NCBI RefSeq assembly: GCF_015062935.1
Contig: NZ_SUTM01000002.1
Location: forward strand, 92,252-156,251
Source of the DNA: Methanobrevibacter sp.
GTDB lineage: Archaea > Methanobacteriota > Methanobacteria > Methanobacteriales > Methanobacteriaceae
Length of the DNA: 64,000 bases
Direction: 5' to 3'
Part shown: in pieces, positions 1-7,891 of the stretch
How positions within the stretch are numbered: position 1 is the first letter of the stretch
Layout of the letters: each line of letters starts with the position of its first letter
Notes under the pieces: generated by a model
Told to the model about the DNA's origin: nothing
Databases searched by the model: none
Seen by the model: the letters and a program-made list of their open reading frames with translations, nothing else
Program-made: the position numbers and the translations under genes

Positions 1-815
1 GGTACAAGCCGATACTTGTTTTCATAATTGCTTTGATAATATATTCCATACTTACCCTGGTGCTGGTGGCAGTATTTTCAGGAATTTATGGAGAATCACT
101 TATTGATGCCCTCCTGAATGCGGGATATGAAGCCATGGACACTGAGGTGGGTCAAATCTTTAATCAGTTAGCGGTGATTATCCTGATACCGTCACTGTAT
201 ATTGCAACTAAGATTGTTAAAGACAGGCCATTTTCATCATATGCATCCTCACGGGGTGGATGGAATCATAAACTCTTCTTTAAGGCATTAATAATCCCAT
301 TTATTGTATTTCTTGTTGTTGGATTTATTGAAAATGCAATAGCTGGTTCTAAAGGTGAATATCATTTTTCAATACTGTTTTTTATCATCACATTGATTCT
401 TGTGCCTCTGCAGTCTATTGCAGAAGAGTATGCCTATCGGGGACTTATCATGCAGGCATTCGGCTCATGGTTTAACATACCCCTTTTAGCAGTAATTCTC
501 CAGGCCATAATCTTTGCACTATCCCATGGTTACAATAGTCTTGGAAACATTGAAGTATTTGTTTTCGGACTTCTAATGGGATTTTTAGCATGGAAATCCA
601 ACGGTATAGAAGTATCTTCAGCATTCCATGTCGGAAATAACCTGGCCATTGCATTATTGGTCATGTTCGGAATGCAGGCATCAACTTCAAACGTGCAAAT
701 GAATGATGTAATAATTGCATTCATTGTAGATATAGTTCTCACTATGGTTATTTATTATGTAGCTAAGAAAAGCAACTGGTTTGGTGAAATCCCTGAAAAC
801 TCTCAAAATGCATGA
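1..815 (+). CDS. CPBP family intramembrane protease, 5'-truncated by window edge
   Basis: A hydrophobic protein with several membrane segments and the hallmark motifs of the CPBP (CAAX protease / bacteriocin-processing, Abi) family: a double-glutamate motif EEYAYRG, then FALSHG, then a late His/Asn segment (FHVGNN). In characterised relatives the paired Glu and the two His residues form the metal-independent or metal-assisted intramembrane active site. The frame is open to base 1 (it reads in frame through YKPILVFIIALI before the first TTG at 33), so the true start lies outside the window and the TTG is probably not the start. The substrate cannot be told from sequence. It ends in TGA overlapping the first base pairs of a terminator hairpin. 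The next gene is convergent. Confidence 0.85.
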   Translation, partial: YKPILVFIIALIIYSILTLVLVAVFSGIYGESLIDALLNAGYEAMDTEVGQIFNQLAVIILIPSLYIATKIVKDRPFSSYASSRGGWNHKLFFKALIIPFIVFLVVGFIENAIAGSKGEYHFSILFFIITLILVPLQSIAEEYAYRGLIMQAFGSWFNIPLLAVILQAIIFALSHGYNSLGNIEVFVFGLLMGFLAWKSNGIEVSSAFHVGNNLAIALLVMFGMQASTSNVQMNDVIIAFIVDIVLTMVIYYVAKKSNWFGEIPENSQNA

Positions 816-848
816 TTATTCTAATGAATAATCTTTTTTTCTTTTTTT
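814..848 (+). terminator. Hairpin terminator after the CPBP protease
   Basis: A perfect 8-bp stem GATTATTC / GAATAATC with a TAAT loop (814-833) is followed by an uninterrupted run of seven T (834-840) and a second T run. It overlaps the stop codon of the upstream gene and sits in the short convergent gap with PAN, so it may also help end the opposing transcript. Confidence 0.7.
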
Positions 849-2028
849 AAATGTTTTTCATGATTTTGTCGATGGCGTCGAGGAAATCTTTTGAAATCAC
901 TTCTTTTCTCTCAGACCTTATTGCAAACATTCCGGCTTCAGTACAGACTGCCTTTAAATCTGCACCTGAAAGGCCTTCGGTTATTTCGCTTATTTCATCA
1001 AAATTGATGTTTTCTGCAAGCTTCATCCTTGAAGTGTGTATTTTAAGAATCTTTTCCCTGCTTTCCTTGACTGGATTTGGAACCTCAATTGTCCTGTCAA
1101 ACCTTCCAGGTCTTAAAAGTGCTTCATCAAGAATATCTGGTCTGTTGGTTGCTCCAACGATTCCAACATCACCTCTTGATTCGAATCCGTCAAGTTCAGC
1201 CAACAGCTGCATCAAAGTCCTTTGAACCTCTCTGTCAGCTCCTTCGCTGCTTCCAACCCTTTTTGTTCCTATTGCATCGATTTCATCTATGAATATTATT
1301 GCAGGGCTTTTTTCCTTTGCAAGGTCAAAGACATCTCGAACAATCCTTGAGCCTTCACCAAGGTACTTGTTCACGAATTCTGAAGCCACGATTTTAATGA
1401 ATGTTGCATTGGTTTCATTGGCCACAGCCTTTGCAAGCAGGGTCTTACCGGTTCCCGGAGGTCCGTAAAGCAGTATTCCCTTTGGAGGATCAATACCAAT
1501 TTCCTCAAATATTTCAGGATTTTTTATAGGAAGTTCCACGGTCTCCTTGATTTCGGTAATCTGTGTGTCAAGTCCCCCAATGTCGGCATATGTAACATCA
1601 GGCTTTTCATCAATCTCCATTGCAGATACATTCTTGTCCTTTTTGGCAGGAAATACATTGACTACAGTGAGGCTATTCTGGTTCAGGGCAACTCTTGCTC
1701 CAGGCTCAAGCAAATCCCTGTTAATTGAACCAGGACATGTCACAAGAAACTCGTGGCCGACAGCACCTTGAATTCCTATTTTGGTTTCATCAAAAACTTC
1801 AGTCACTGTTGCAAGAACCAGAGGTGTCTTTTTAAATGAGTTGATTTCACCCTTGAGCTCTTTGATTTTTCCCTCAAGCTGACGGTTGCTCACGTTTGAT
1901 TTCAGCTGTTCGCCTTCAAGGGCCCTTACCTTTTGCATCAGTTCGTCCTTGGTTTTTTCATTTTCTTCCTTTAGTGATTCAATTGTTTCAAGAAGCTGTT
2001 CCTTTGAATTTTCATTAGCGGACTCCAT
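847..2028 (-). CDS. pan: Proteasome-activating nucleotidase (PAN) AAA+ ATPase
   Basis: Hexameric AAA+ unfoldase that feeds proteins to the archaeal 20S proteasome. The order is N-terminal coiled coil (about residues 1-60), OB-fold domain, then an AAA domain with Walker A GPPGTGKT, Walker B IIFIDEIDAIG, sensor GATNRPD and arginine-finger region LRPGRFDR. I chose the ATG at 2028 (MESANENSKEQ) because the ribosome binding site GGGAATGAT overlaps the upstream ATG at 2037. The C-terminus reads DKIMKNI and lacks the hydrophobic-Tyr-X tail that in studied PAN proteins docks into the proteasome alpha ring. Whether that is normal for this lineage I cannot say. It is a single gene with a convergent neighbour downstream. 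Confidence 0.95.
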   Translation of the reverse strand: MESANENSKEQLLETIESLKEENEKTKDELMQKVRALEGEQLKSNVSNRQLEGKIKELKGEINSFKKTPLVLATVTEVFDETKIGIQGAVGHEFLVTCPGSINRDLLEPGARVALNQNSLTVVNVFPAKKDKNVSAMEIDEKPDVTYADIGGLDTQITEIKETVELPIKNPEIFEEIGIDPPKGILLYGPPGTGKTLLAKAVANETNATFIKIVASEFVNKYLGEGSRIVRDVFDLAKEKSPAIIFIDEIDAIGTKRVGSSEGADREVQRTLMQLLAELDGFESRGDVGIVGATNRPDILDEALLRPGRFDRTIEVPNPVKESREKILKIHTSRMKLAENINFDEISEITEGLSGADLKAVCTEAGMFAIRSERKEVISKDFLDAIDKIMKNI

Positions 2029-2087
2029 TAAAATCATTCCCTATGTTGTATGGTTAAAGTTATGTTTTTTGGAGTAATATAATATTT

Positions 2088-2190
2088 ACATTAACGTCAG
2101 CTATTGGCAGTTTTCATTGTATTTCAGCTAGTGGATATATATCCCAGTTCAAAAATCAGGTGAGAATTTCAAAAGGTTAATGTTAATGTG
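2088..2190. repeat. 104-bp inverted-repeat element, copy A
   Basis: Begins with ACATTAACGTCAGC and ends with GGTTAATGTTAATGTG. The ends form an inverted repeat (CACATTAAC / GTTAATGTG in the better preserved copies). A perfect 12-bp palindrome GGATATATATCC lies near the middle (2133-2144). Two further copies at 3608 and 5108 bracket the duplicated gene pairs. It has no coding capacity and looks like a MITE-sized or regulatory palindromic element. Confidence 0.75.
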
Positions 2191-2236
2191 GAAGGGAATT
2201 CATTAAATGGGTGTTAGCTAAATTGAAATAAAGATG

Positions 2237-2905
2237 TTAGCTGCAGGATTTAAATTCAGCAATGTTTAAAAAGTTTGTTTTGTGGGCTGTTATTATATCA
2301 ATCATCTTGATGTCTGCTGAAACGAATGTTAAGTTGTCATGTGCTGTGCCACAGTCATGGGCATCTGCAATGATTTTGCAGTCCGGTTTGTGAATGCCCC
2401 ACATGTAAAGCTGTTTTGCATAATTTAAATATTTTAAATAGTTGTCTGGGCCGCAATCATGTAAAATCATTATTTTTTTTAACATTTTCTGTCTTTCAAT
2501 GTATACTTTTTGAAAATCATGTAGATATTCACTGAACTTCAGATAAATGAGTTCTGATATTCCTTCATTTAGCAGAGAGTTGTTCCAAAAACTTTCTAGA
2601 ATTTTTTGTTTTTTAGTGATGTCCAATTCACATCCTTTTGTTTTTTCAAGAATAATATTTTCGAATTCAAAATAATTTATAAAATCATTTTCGTTTGTTT
2701 TCAAAATGGATTTGCAGTTTTCTAGGAAAATTTTTACCTGATCGATTATGTCATTTAATGTTTCATAATATTCTGATTCCACTAAAGTAGACCAAAAAAT
2801 GGAATCATTTTCATGATTATCTATAAATGTTTTTGATTGTTCATGCCATTTGTCATGGATGACTGTGTAACCAATTGGAATGTTGGTGTCTAGAAAAAAG
2901 TTCAT
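2237..2905 (-). CDS. Predicted PIN-domain toxin-like protein, copy 1
   Basis: A protein of 222 aa. The start MNFFLDTNIPIG matches the PIN-domain first strand with the metal-binding Asp at residue 6. Further acidic positions follow in VESEYYE, and the C-terminal part carries CKIIADAHD and FVSADIKM, the usual PIN pattern of late Asp residues. A longer helical insert than in short VapC proteins lies in the middle. The upstream in-frame extension to 3049 is rejected: the ATG at 2905 has GGGAGTGAT three bases before it and lies four bases after the stop of the preceding gene, exactly as in the second copy. The last 75 residues from LHDCGPDN to FKSCS are identical to copy 2, while the rest is roughly half identical by eye. 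The likely role is RNase toxin of a two-gene module. The activity is inferred, not shown. Confidence 0.65.
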   Translation of the reverse strand: MNFFLDTNIPIGYTVIHDKWHEQSKTFIDNHENDSIFWSTLVESEYYETLNDIIDQVKIFLENCKSILKTNENDFINYFEFENIILEKTKGCELDITKKQKILESFWNNSLLNEGISELIYLKFSEYLHDFQKVYIERQKMLKKIMILHDCGPDNYLKYLNYAKQLYMWGIHKPDCKIIADAHDCGTAHDNLTFVSADIKMIDIITAHKTNFLNIAEFKSCS

Positions 2906-2909
2906 GAAA

Positions 2910-3446
2910 TCACTCCCGTAAACTTTTGTGAATTTCATACATTTTTTCATCAGTGTAACTGCCACTAGACTGATAAATGTCACCATAAAAGAGGTATCTG
3001 TAATTCCAATATTTTTCCTTAAATTTTTTTTGTATGGTTTTGAATTCATTGTGTGATATTTTCACTGATGAATAATAAAATTCGGTATTGGTTTTAAATA
3101 ATTCTGTAAAAAAGTTGAGCAATTCAATAGCAAAATTGCAATGTCCAAATGTTGAATCAATTGAATTTTGATAAACTATGTATAATATATAATCTGAAAT
3201 TGAAAGAAAGAAATTAAATTCATCGTATAATTTTAATTCCTTTAATTTGGATGCAATTTCATCAAATTTTTGATCTAATTCGTTGTAAAATTCAAAATTT
3301 GGGGTTTTAACTTTTTTTTCATTAATTTTTGCTTTGACAAATCTGTTAAGTTTCTCAAATCCTTCTTTTATCATTTCTTTGATATTAGTTAATTTTTCGG
3401 GGTCATAAACAATGGGGATGTTTTCGTTGATGTTCATATTATTCAC
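2910..3446 (-). CDS. Unrecognised small protein, putative antitoxin partner, copy 1
   Basis: A protein of 178 aa, charged and helical, in no family I recognise. The first ~35 residues (MNNMNINENIPIVYDPEK and following) are identical to those of the second copy apart from one Asp/Glu change. The remainder diverges in sequence but keeps a pattern including an SDYILYI-like helix and the motif FGHCxFAxEL. It precedes the PIN-like gene by four bases, which is the usual antitoxin-first order, and its stop lies just before the toxin ribosome binding site. The conserved N-terminus with a variable C-terminus fits a DNA- or partner-independent region plus a toxin-specific binding region, but this is inference. 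The start is supported by GGTGAATAAT before the ATG. Confidence 0.6.
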   Translation of the reverse strand: MNNMNINENIPIVYDPEKLTNIKEMIKEGFEKLNRFVKAKINEKKVKTPNFEFYNELDQKFDEIASKLKELKLYDEFNFFLSISDYILYIVYQNSIDSTFGHCNFAIELLNFFTELFKTNTEFYYSSVKISHNEFKTIQKKFKEKYWNYRYLFYGDIYQSSGSYTDEKMYEIHKSLRE

Positions 3447-3534
3447 CTTAATATTGAGTATATTTTAATTATATTTAAATATTTTTATTCGTAAGTATTT
3501 TTAAATGATTTATTTAGCTTATAAGGTAATATTA

Positions 3535-3591
3535 ACTTTTATTTTAAAAATTGAAGTCATTTGGTAAAATTGCTGCGACTTTGTAAAATTG
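3535..3591 (-). promoter_or_regulatory. 19-bp direct-repeat array upstream of PIN module copy 1
   Basis: On the minus strand, CAATTTT occurs at 3591-3585, 3572-3566 and 3553-3547, an exact 19-bp period. The units read CAATTTTACAAAGTCGCAG, CAATTTTACCAAATGACTT and a weaker third. It lies about 90-145 bp upstream of the first gene and 5' of an A/T-rich TATA-like stretch (about 3470-3485). The same array precedes the other three modules of this window. Confidence 0.6.
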
Positions 3592-3607
3592 TTGTGAAAT
3601 ATGGATT

Positions 3608-3711
3608 CACATTAACGTCAGCTATTTGCAGTTTTTGCTGTATTTCAACTGGCGGATATATATCCCCGTTCAAAAATCAGAGGGGAATTTCAAAACGTTA
3701 ATGTTAATGTG
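3608..3711. repeat. 104-bp inverted-repeat element, copy B
   Basis: The best preserved copy, with outer arms CACATTAACGT and ACGTTAATGT (10 bp perfectly complementary) and the central palindrome GGATATATATCC at 3654-3665. It separates the two gene-pair units and forms the recombination junction of the tandem duplication. Confidence 0.8.
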
Positions 3712-3757
3712 GAAATGACTTCATTAAATTGGGATTAGTTATATTGAAATAAAGCTG

Positions 3758-4423
3758 TTAGCTGCAGGATTTAAATTCAGCAATGTTTAAAAAGTTTGTT
3801 TTGTGGGCTGTTATTATATCAATCATCTTGATGTCTGCTGAAACGAATGTTAAGTTGTCATGTGCTGTGCCACAGTCATGGGCATCTGCAATGATTTTGC
3901 AGTCCGGTTTGTGAATGCCCCACATGTAAAGCTGTTTTGCATAATTTAAATATTTTAAATAGTTGTCTGGGCCGCAATCATGGAGTAGTAAAGTTCTATT
4001 TAAGTTCTTATCTCTGAGGAGGTACATTTTCTTGAAATTTTTATTATGATTTTTAAAATTCAAATATAGTAAATTTGAAATTCCATAAATGAATTGGTAT
4101 TTTTCCCAATAATGATTCAATATTTTTTGTTTTTTAATGGTATCTAAATTACAATTTTTAGTTCTATTTAAAACATATTTTTCAAAAGAATAATAGTTAA
4201 TAAAATCTTTTTCATTAGTTTCTAAGATTTTTTCAGCAGATTTCAAAAATATTTCTATTTCATCAAGAATTTCATCGAATTTTTCAGTATATTCTTCTTG
4301 AACTAAATTGGACCAAAATATATCTTCTTTAGATTCATGTATCAGTCTCTTCGATGATTCATGTATTCTGTCATGAATAATGGAATATCCTAATGCAATA
4401 TTTGTGTCAATGAAAAATGGCAT
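3758..4423 (-). CDS. Predicted PIN-domain toxin-like protein, copy 2
   Basis: A protein of 221 aa, paralog of the gene at 2237. The PIN-like start MPFFIDTNIALG has Asp6, then LVQEEYTEK in the second acidic motif, and the C-terminal 75 residues are identical to copy 1, including IIADAHD and FVSADIKM. The N-terminal ~145 residues differ at about half the positions. Four bases separate its ATG from the stop of the partner gene, and an ACTCC complement (GGAGTAAT on the coding strand) supplies the ribosome binding site. The identical base sequence of the 3' end in both copies points to recent recombination. Predicted ribonuclease toxin; the target is unknown. Confidence 0.65.
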   Translation of the reverse strand: MPFFIDTNIALGYSIIHDRIHESSKRLIHESKEDIFWSNLVQEEYTEKFDEILDEIEIFLKSAEKILETNEKDFINYYSFEKYVLNRTKNCNLDTIKKQKILNHYWEKYQFIYGISNLLYLNFKNHNKNFKKMYLLRDKNLNRTLLLHDCGPDNYLKYLNYAKQLYMWGIHKPDCKIIADAHDCGTAHDNLTFVSADIKMIDIITAHKTNFLNIAEFKSCS

Positions 4424-4427
4424 GCAA

Positions 4428-4946
4428 TTACTCCTTTAGACTTTTTACAAATTCATACATTTCATTTTCATCGAAATCATCGCTATATTCATAGATGTTC
4501 CAATAGAATTCTCGTCTGTATTCATGGTATCTTTTTTTGAAGTCTAATTTGAGTGTTTCATGATTTTTTAATTCTGTTTTAGAATAATTTTCTATCAATC
4601 TGATTTTCGCATTCCAGATTTCAACGAAAAAGTCGAATAACTCTAAAGCAAAATCACAATGTCCAAAATAGGAATCCTTGCAGTTTTGATCAATGATATA
4701 TAATATCTCATCTGAAATCAGTTGGAGATATGTTAATTCATCATTTAAAAATTCATATCTTTCTAAATTATTTGCAATATCTTTAAATTTTTCATCTAAT
4801 TCATTATAAATATTAATTTTTAGAGGTTCGGATTTTATAAGGTTTTTAAGCTTGTCAAATCCTTCTTTTATCATTTCTTTGATATTAGTTAATTTTTCGG
4901 GGTCATAAACAATGGGGATGTTTTCGTTGATGTTCATATTATTCAC
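4428..4946 (-). CDS. Unrecognised small protein, putative antitoxin partner, copy 2
   Basis: A protein of 172 aa, paralog of the gene at 2910. The N-terminus is the same (MNNMNINENIPIVYDPEK and on), then divergent sequence with a preserved ISDEILYI helix, an FGHCDFALEL motif and a closing EMYEFVKSLKE. It is six residues shorter than copy 1. It is the first gene of the module and is followed by the PIN-like gene after four bases. The co-divergence of its C-terminal part with the N-terminal part of its neighbour suggests that these two regions contact one another. No database family was recognised. It could also be a non-TA accessory protein. Confidence 0.6.
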   Translation of the reverse strand: MNNMNINENIPIVYDPEKLTNIKEMIKEGFDKLKNLIKSEPLKINIYNELDEKFKDIANNLERYEFLNDELTYLQLISDEILYIIDQNCKDSYFGHCDFALELFDFFVEIWNAKIRLIENYSKTELKNHETLKLDFKKRYHEYRREFYWNIYEYSDDFDENEMYEFVKSLKE

Positions 4947-5034
4947 CTTAATATTAGGTATATTTTAATTATATTTAAATATTTTTATTTGTAAGTGTTT
5001 TTAAATGCTTTATTTAGATTATAAGGTAATATTT

Positions 5035-5091
5035 ACATTTATTTTAAAAATTGAAGTCATTTGGTAAAATTGTTGGGACTTCGTAAAATTG
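5035..5091 (-). promoter_or_regulatory. 19-bp direct-repeat array upstream of PIN module copy 2
   Basis: CAATTTT on the minus strand at 5091-5085, 5072-5066 and 5053-5047, again exactly 19 bp apart. The segment is nearly identical to the array upstream of copy 1, as it lies in the homogenised shoulder of the duplication. Confidence 0.6.
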
Positions 5092-5107
5092 TTGTGAAAT
5101 ATGGATT

Positions 5108-5211
5108 CACATTAACGTCAGCTATTTGCAGTTTTCATTGTATTTCAACTAGTGGATATATATCCCGGTTCAAAAATCAGATAAGAATTTCAAAACGTCA
5201 ATGTTAATGTA
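5108..5211. repeat. 104-bp inverted-repeat element, copy C
   Basis: Third copy, with left arm CACATTAACGT, central palindrome GGATATATATCC at 5154-5165 and right arm ACGTCAATGTTAATGT (one mismatch). It closes the duplicated island on the thiC side. The 60 bases between it and the thiC stop hold nothing recognisable. Confidence 0.75.
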
Positions 5212-5274
5212 AAAAAGAGTCAATTAAATTCAATGTTAAAATAAAAAAAGAAGTTAAAATAGATAGGAATCTAT

Positions 5275-6573
5275 CTATTTAATTAAGTCAGAATCGGATT
5301 GGTCTAACCATTCGTTTACGATTTTTACTGCACAGTAGTTACCGCACATGGTACAGGTGTCCTCTTCTTCAGGAGGTCTTTGATCTCTTTTTGCACGTGC
5401 AGCATCTGGGAACATTGCGCATTCGTATTGTGCTTCCCAATCGAGTCTTTTTCTTGCTTCAGCCATAGCTAAGTCTTGTGAACCATCAATTTGACCGGTT
5501 GCTAAGTCTCCAGCGTAAGCTCCAATTTTGGTAGCTATTACACCTTCCCTTACATCATCAGGGTTTGGAAGAGCTAAGTGTTCTGCAGGGGTTACGTAAC
5601 AGATGAAGTCAGCTCCGGCTTTTGCGGAAGATGCTGCACCGATTGCAGATACGATGTGGTCGTAACCTGGTGCTACATCACATACAATAGGTCCTAACAT
5701 GTAGAACGGAGCGTTGGAACACATTTTCTTTTGAATCATTACATTTGTTGGAATTTCATTGATTGGAATGTGTCCTGGTCCTTCAATCATACATTGTACT
5801 CCAGCTTCACGTGACCTGTCGATTAATTCACCTAAAATGATCAATTCTTGGATTTGTGCCCTGTCGGTTGAATCAGCAATGGATCCTGCTCTCATACCGT
5901 TTGCAAGGGAGAGTACTACGTCATGTTCTTTAGCTATTTCTAAAACATAATCGAAATTTTCGTATAATGGGTTTTCTTTTTCATTTTCAACAATCCATCC
6001 GGACATGAATGATCCTCCACGGGATACGAGTCCGGTTACACGGCCTTGTCTTTTAAGTCTGGTCAAGGTTTCGATGTTGATACTACTGTGGATTGCCATA
6101 AAGTCAATACCATCTTTTGCCTGTTTTTCGATAGCATTGAATAAGTCATCTTCATCCATGTCAACTACTGAACCATGCTCTCTGATACTTTCAATAGCGG
6201 CCTGGTAAACTGGTACAGATCCTACTGGTAATGGAGACATGTCCAATACTCTTCTTCTGATTACATCTAAGTCTCCTCCAATACTTAATTCCATTAAACA
6301 GTCTGCACCGTTGTCAATTGCGATTTGTGCTTTTTGAACTTCTTCATCGAAGTTTACGATATCTGTTGAGGTACCTACGGTTGCGTTTACTTTGGTTCTG
6401 AGTCCTGCACCGATACCTGCTGCATCAATATCTCTGTGTACGTTTCCTGGAATTACTATTGTACCTTTTGCTACTGAATTTAAAATGAAATCTTCTGAAA
6501 CACCTTCTATTTTAGCTACATGTTTCATTTCATCGGTTAATATGCCTTTTTTTGCATCACTAATTTGTGTCAT
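5275..6573 (-). CDS. thiC: Phosphomethylpyrimidine synthase ThiC
   Basis: A protein of 432 aa, the radical-SAM enzyme that converts 5-aminoimidazole ribotide to the hydroxymethylpyrimidine phosphate unit of thiamine. Diagnostic features are the C-terminal cluster motif CTMCGNYC (CX2CX4C), the IEGPGHIP and [13 protein letters not shown] segments, and [11 protein letters not shown]. The start is the ATG at 6573 ([10 protein letters not shown]), because the upstream TTG at 6588 falls inside its GAGG ribosome binding site. It stands alone: no other thiamine gene is adjacent, and the 240-bp upstream region is plain A/T-rich with no TPP riboswitch that I could recognise. Confidence 0.96.
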   Translation of the reverse strand: MTQISDAKKGILTDEMKHVAKIEGVSEDFILNSVAKGTIVIPGNVHRDIDAAGIGAGLRTKVNATVGTSTDIVNFDEEVQKAQIAIDNGADCLMELSIGGDLDVIRRRVLDMSPLPVGSVPVYQAAIESIREHGSVVDMDEDDLFNAIEKQAKDGIDFMAIHSSINIETLTRLKRQGRVTGLVSRGGSFMSGWIVENEKENPLYENFDYVLEIAKEHDVVLSLANGMRAGSIADSTDRAQIQELIILGELIDRSREAGVQCMIEGPGHIPINEIPTNVMIQKKMCSNAPFYMLGPIVCDVAPGYDHIVSAIGAASSAKAGADFICYVTPAEHLALPNPDDVREGVIATKIGAYAGDLATGQIDGSQDLAMAEARKRLDWEAQYECAMFPDAARAKRDQRPPEEEDTCTMCGNYCAVKIVNEWLDQSDSDLIK

Positions 6574-6815
6574 TATACCATTCCTCAAATAATAGATTAA
6601 ACAGTCAAATTAATTTTATGATATTCTCATCATAGATTGATATTGTGTTATTTTTATTTAATAGTATTTAAATTAATTGGATTAATGTTAATTCAAACTT
6701 TATTGATATAAGTAAATTTTTTTTTAAAAAATAGTGATTTTTAAGTTAGTATAACAAAATTAAAGGCGTGTTGATAAATATAAAGTTTACTTTAAAAAAA
6801 GTTAAGAAAATGGAT

Positions 6816-7730
6816 TTAGTAAAATCCATTCATTCTTTCATATGCATCATCAAAGCTAGGCATGTTGGTTTGACATCCTTGGTGTTCAATGATGAATGAT
6901 GAAACGGTTGATGCGAATTTGGCGGATTCCTCTAATGATTCGCCATTTAAGAATCTGGATAAGAATCCTGCACGGAATGAATCTCCTGCTCCGGTCGGGT
7001 CGACAACATCTGTTGGAATTGCATCAATTTTGATTTTATCTTCATTGGAATATATTTCACTTCCGTTTGCACCGCATGTTTTCACGATTATTTTAGGTCC
7101 TAACTGTCTGAGGCCCTGCAAATCAAGTTCCAGTGCGTCCAATATCCTTTCGATTTCATGGTGGTTTCCGAAAAGAATAGTGGTATTCTGCAAAACATCA
7201 ATAAGTTTTTTGGTGTCGTACATTCCAAGGTCTTGGCCAGGGTCGAATGAAACAAGCAAATCTTCATCCTTTGCCTCTTCAGAGCATTTCCAGTTGAAAT
7301 TTGGATCTCCTGTTGCAAGGTGAATTGCTTCTGCATTTTTTATGGCTCCTGTCGGAACTTTGCTTTCTGCAAATTCACGAGCGGCACCCCAGTAGAAATA
7401 GCTGATCTGGTCATCGTTGTCATCTGTGAGGACAAATGCTGTAGGGGTTGCTTCACCAGGAACAATAATTAATGAATCAGTATCGATGCCTAAATTTTGC
7501 ATATGTTCAAAGTATTCGGTTTTCTTAAAATCACCACCAACAGCAGAAACCAAAGATGTTTTTAATCCTAGTTTTGCTCCAACACATGCAACATTAGCTG
7601 CTGCACCACCATTAAAGGTTTTCATGTTGGTTATTGGTGCTGAGAAATTCGCTTTTGGAAATTCAGGCACTCTAATAATGTAATCATGAGCAGAATGGCC
7701 TATTGCTAATAAATCTATGTTTTTTACCAT
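6816..7730 (-). CDS. PfkB/ribokinase-family sugar or nucleoside kinase
   Basis: A protein of 304 aa. PfkB-family signs are the N-terminal di-glycine region FNGGAAANVACVGAKLG and the C-terminal signature DPTGAGDSFRAGF with its catalytic Asp. The closing GCQTNMPSFDDAY resembles the methanogen nucleoside kinase group (characterised in Methanocaldococcus as a broad-specificity nucleoside kinase), so a nucleoside substrate is likely, though a sugar cannot be excluded. The start is the ATG at 7730 (MVKNIDLLAIGHS) with AGGCGAT three bases upstream. The longer frame reaching 7820 has no such site. Apparently monocistronic. Confidence 0.85.
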   Translation of the reverse strand: MVKNIDLLAIGHSAHDYIIRVPEFPKANFSAPITNMKTFNGGAAANVACVGAKLGLKTSLVSAVGGDFKKTEYFEHMQNLGIDTDSLIIVPGEATPTAFVLTDDNDDQISYFYWGAAREFAESKVPTGAIKNAEAIHLATGDPNFNWKCSEEAKDEDLLVSFDPGQDLGMYDTKKLIDVLQNTTILFGNHHEIERILDALELDLQGLRQLGPKIIVKTCGANGSEIYSNEDKIKIDAIPTDVVDPTGAGDSFRAGFLSRFLNGESLEESAKFASTVSSFIIEHQGCQTNMPSFDDAYERMNGFY

Positions 7731-7891
7731 AATATCGCCTTTTTTTATCTCAATTCTATATTGTGTTTTCTCATTATTTAATGTTTTGAAAATCACAAAA
7801 ACACCGATGTGAAATTCCACATAGTCACTATTAACTATATTATATTATATAATTATTTTCACTTTCCCAAGAGCATTTGAAAAGTAATATT

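Larger units (their letters stand above)
2190..5211. repeat. Tandem mosaic duplication of a two-gene module
   Basis: Two units of about 1.5 kb (2190-3711 and 3711-5211) have the same layout: 3' end of a PIN-like gene, rest of that gene, small upstream gene, upstream array, 104-bp element. The outer segments are near identical at base level (about 2229-2459 against 3750-3980, and about 3355-3610 against 4855-5110). The central parts (2460-3354 against 3981-4854) are clearly diverged, with abrupt borders. This pattern indicates recent exchange or homogenisation of the shoulders around an older, divergent centre. Confidence 0.8.

Noticed and set aside
2906-3049. N-terminal extension of the first PIN-like protein up to 3049
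   Set aside because: It overlaps the partner gene, has no counterpart in copy 2, and the ATG at 2905 has a good ribosome binding site.
6574-6815. TPP riboswitch upstream of thiC
   Set aside because: The 240-bp leader is A/T-rich and lacks the conserved CUGAGA-type core that I would expect.
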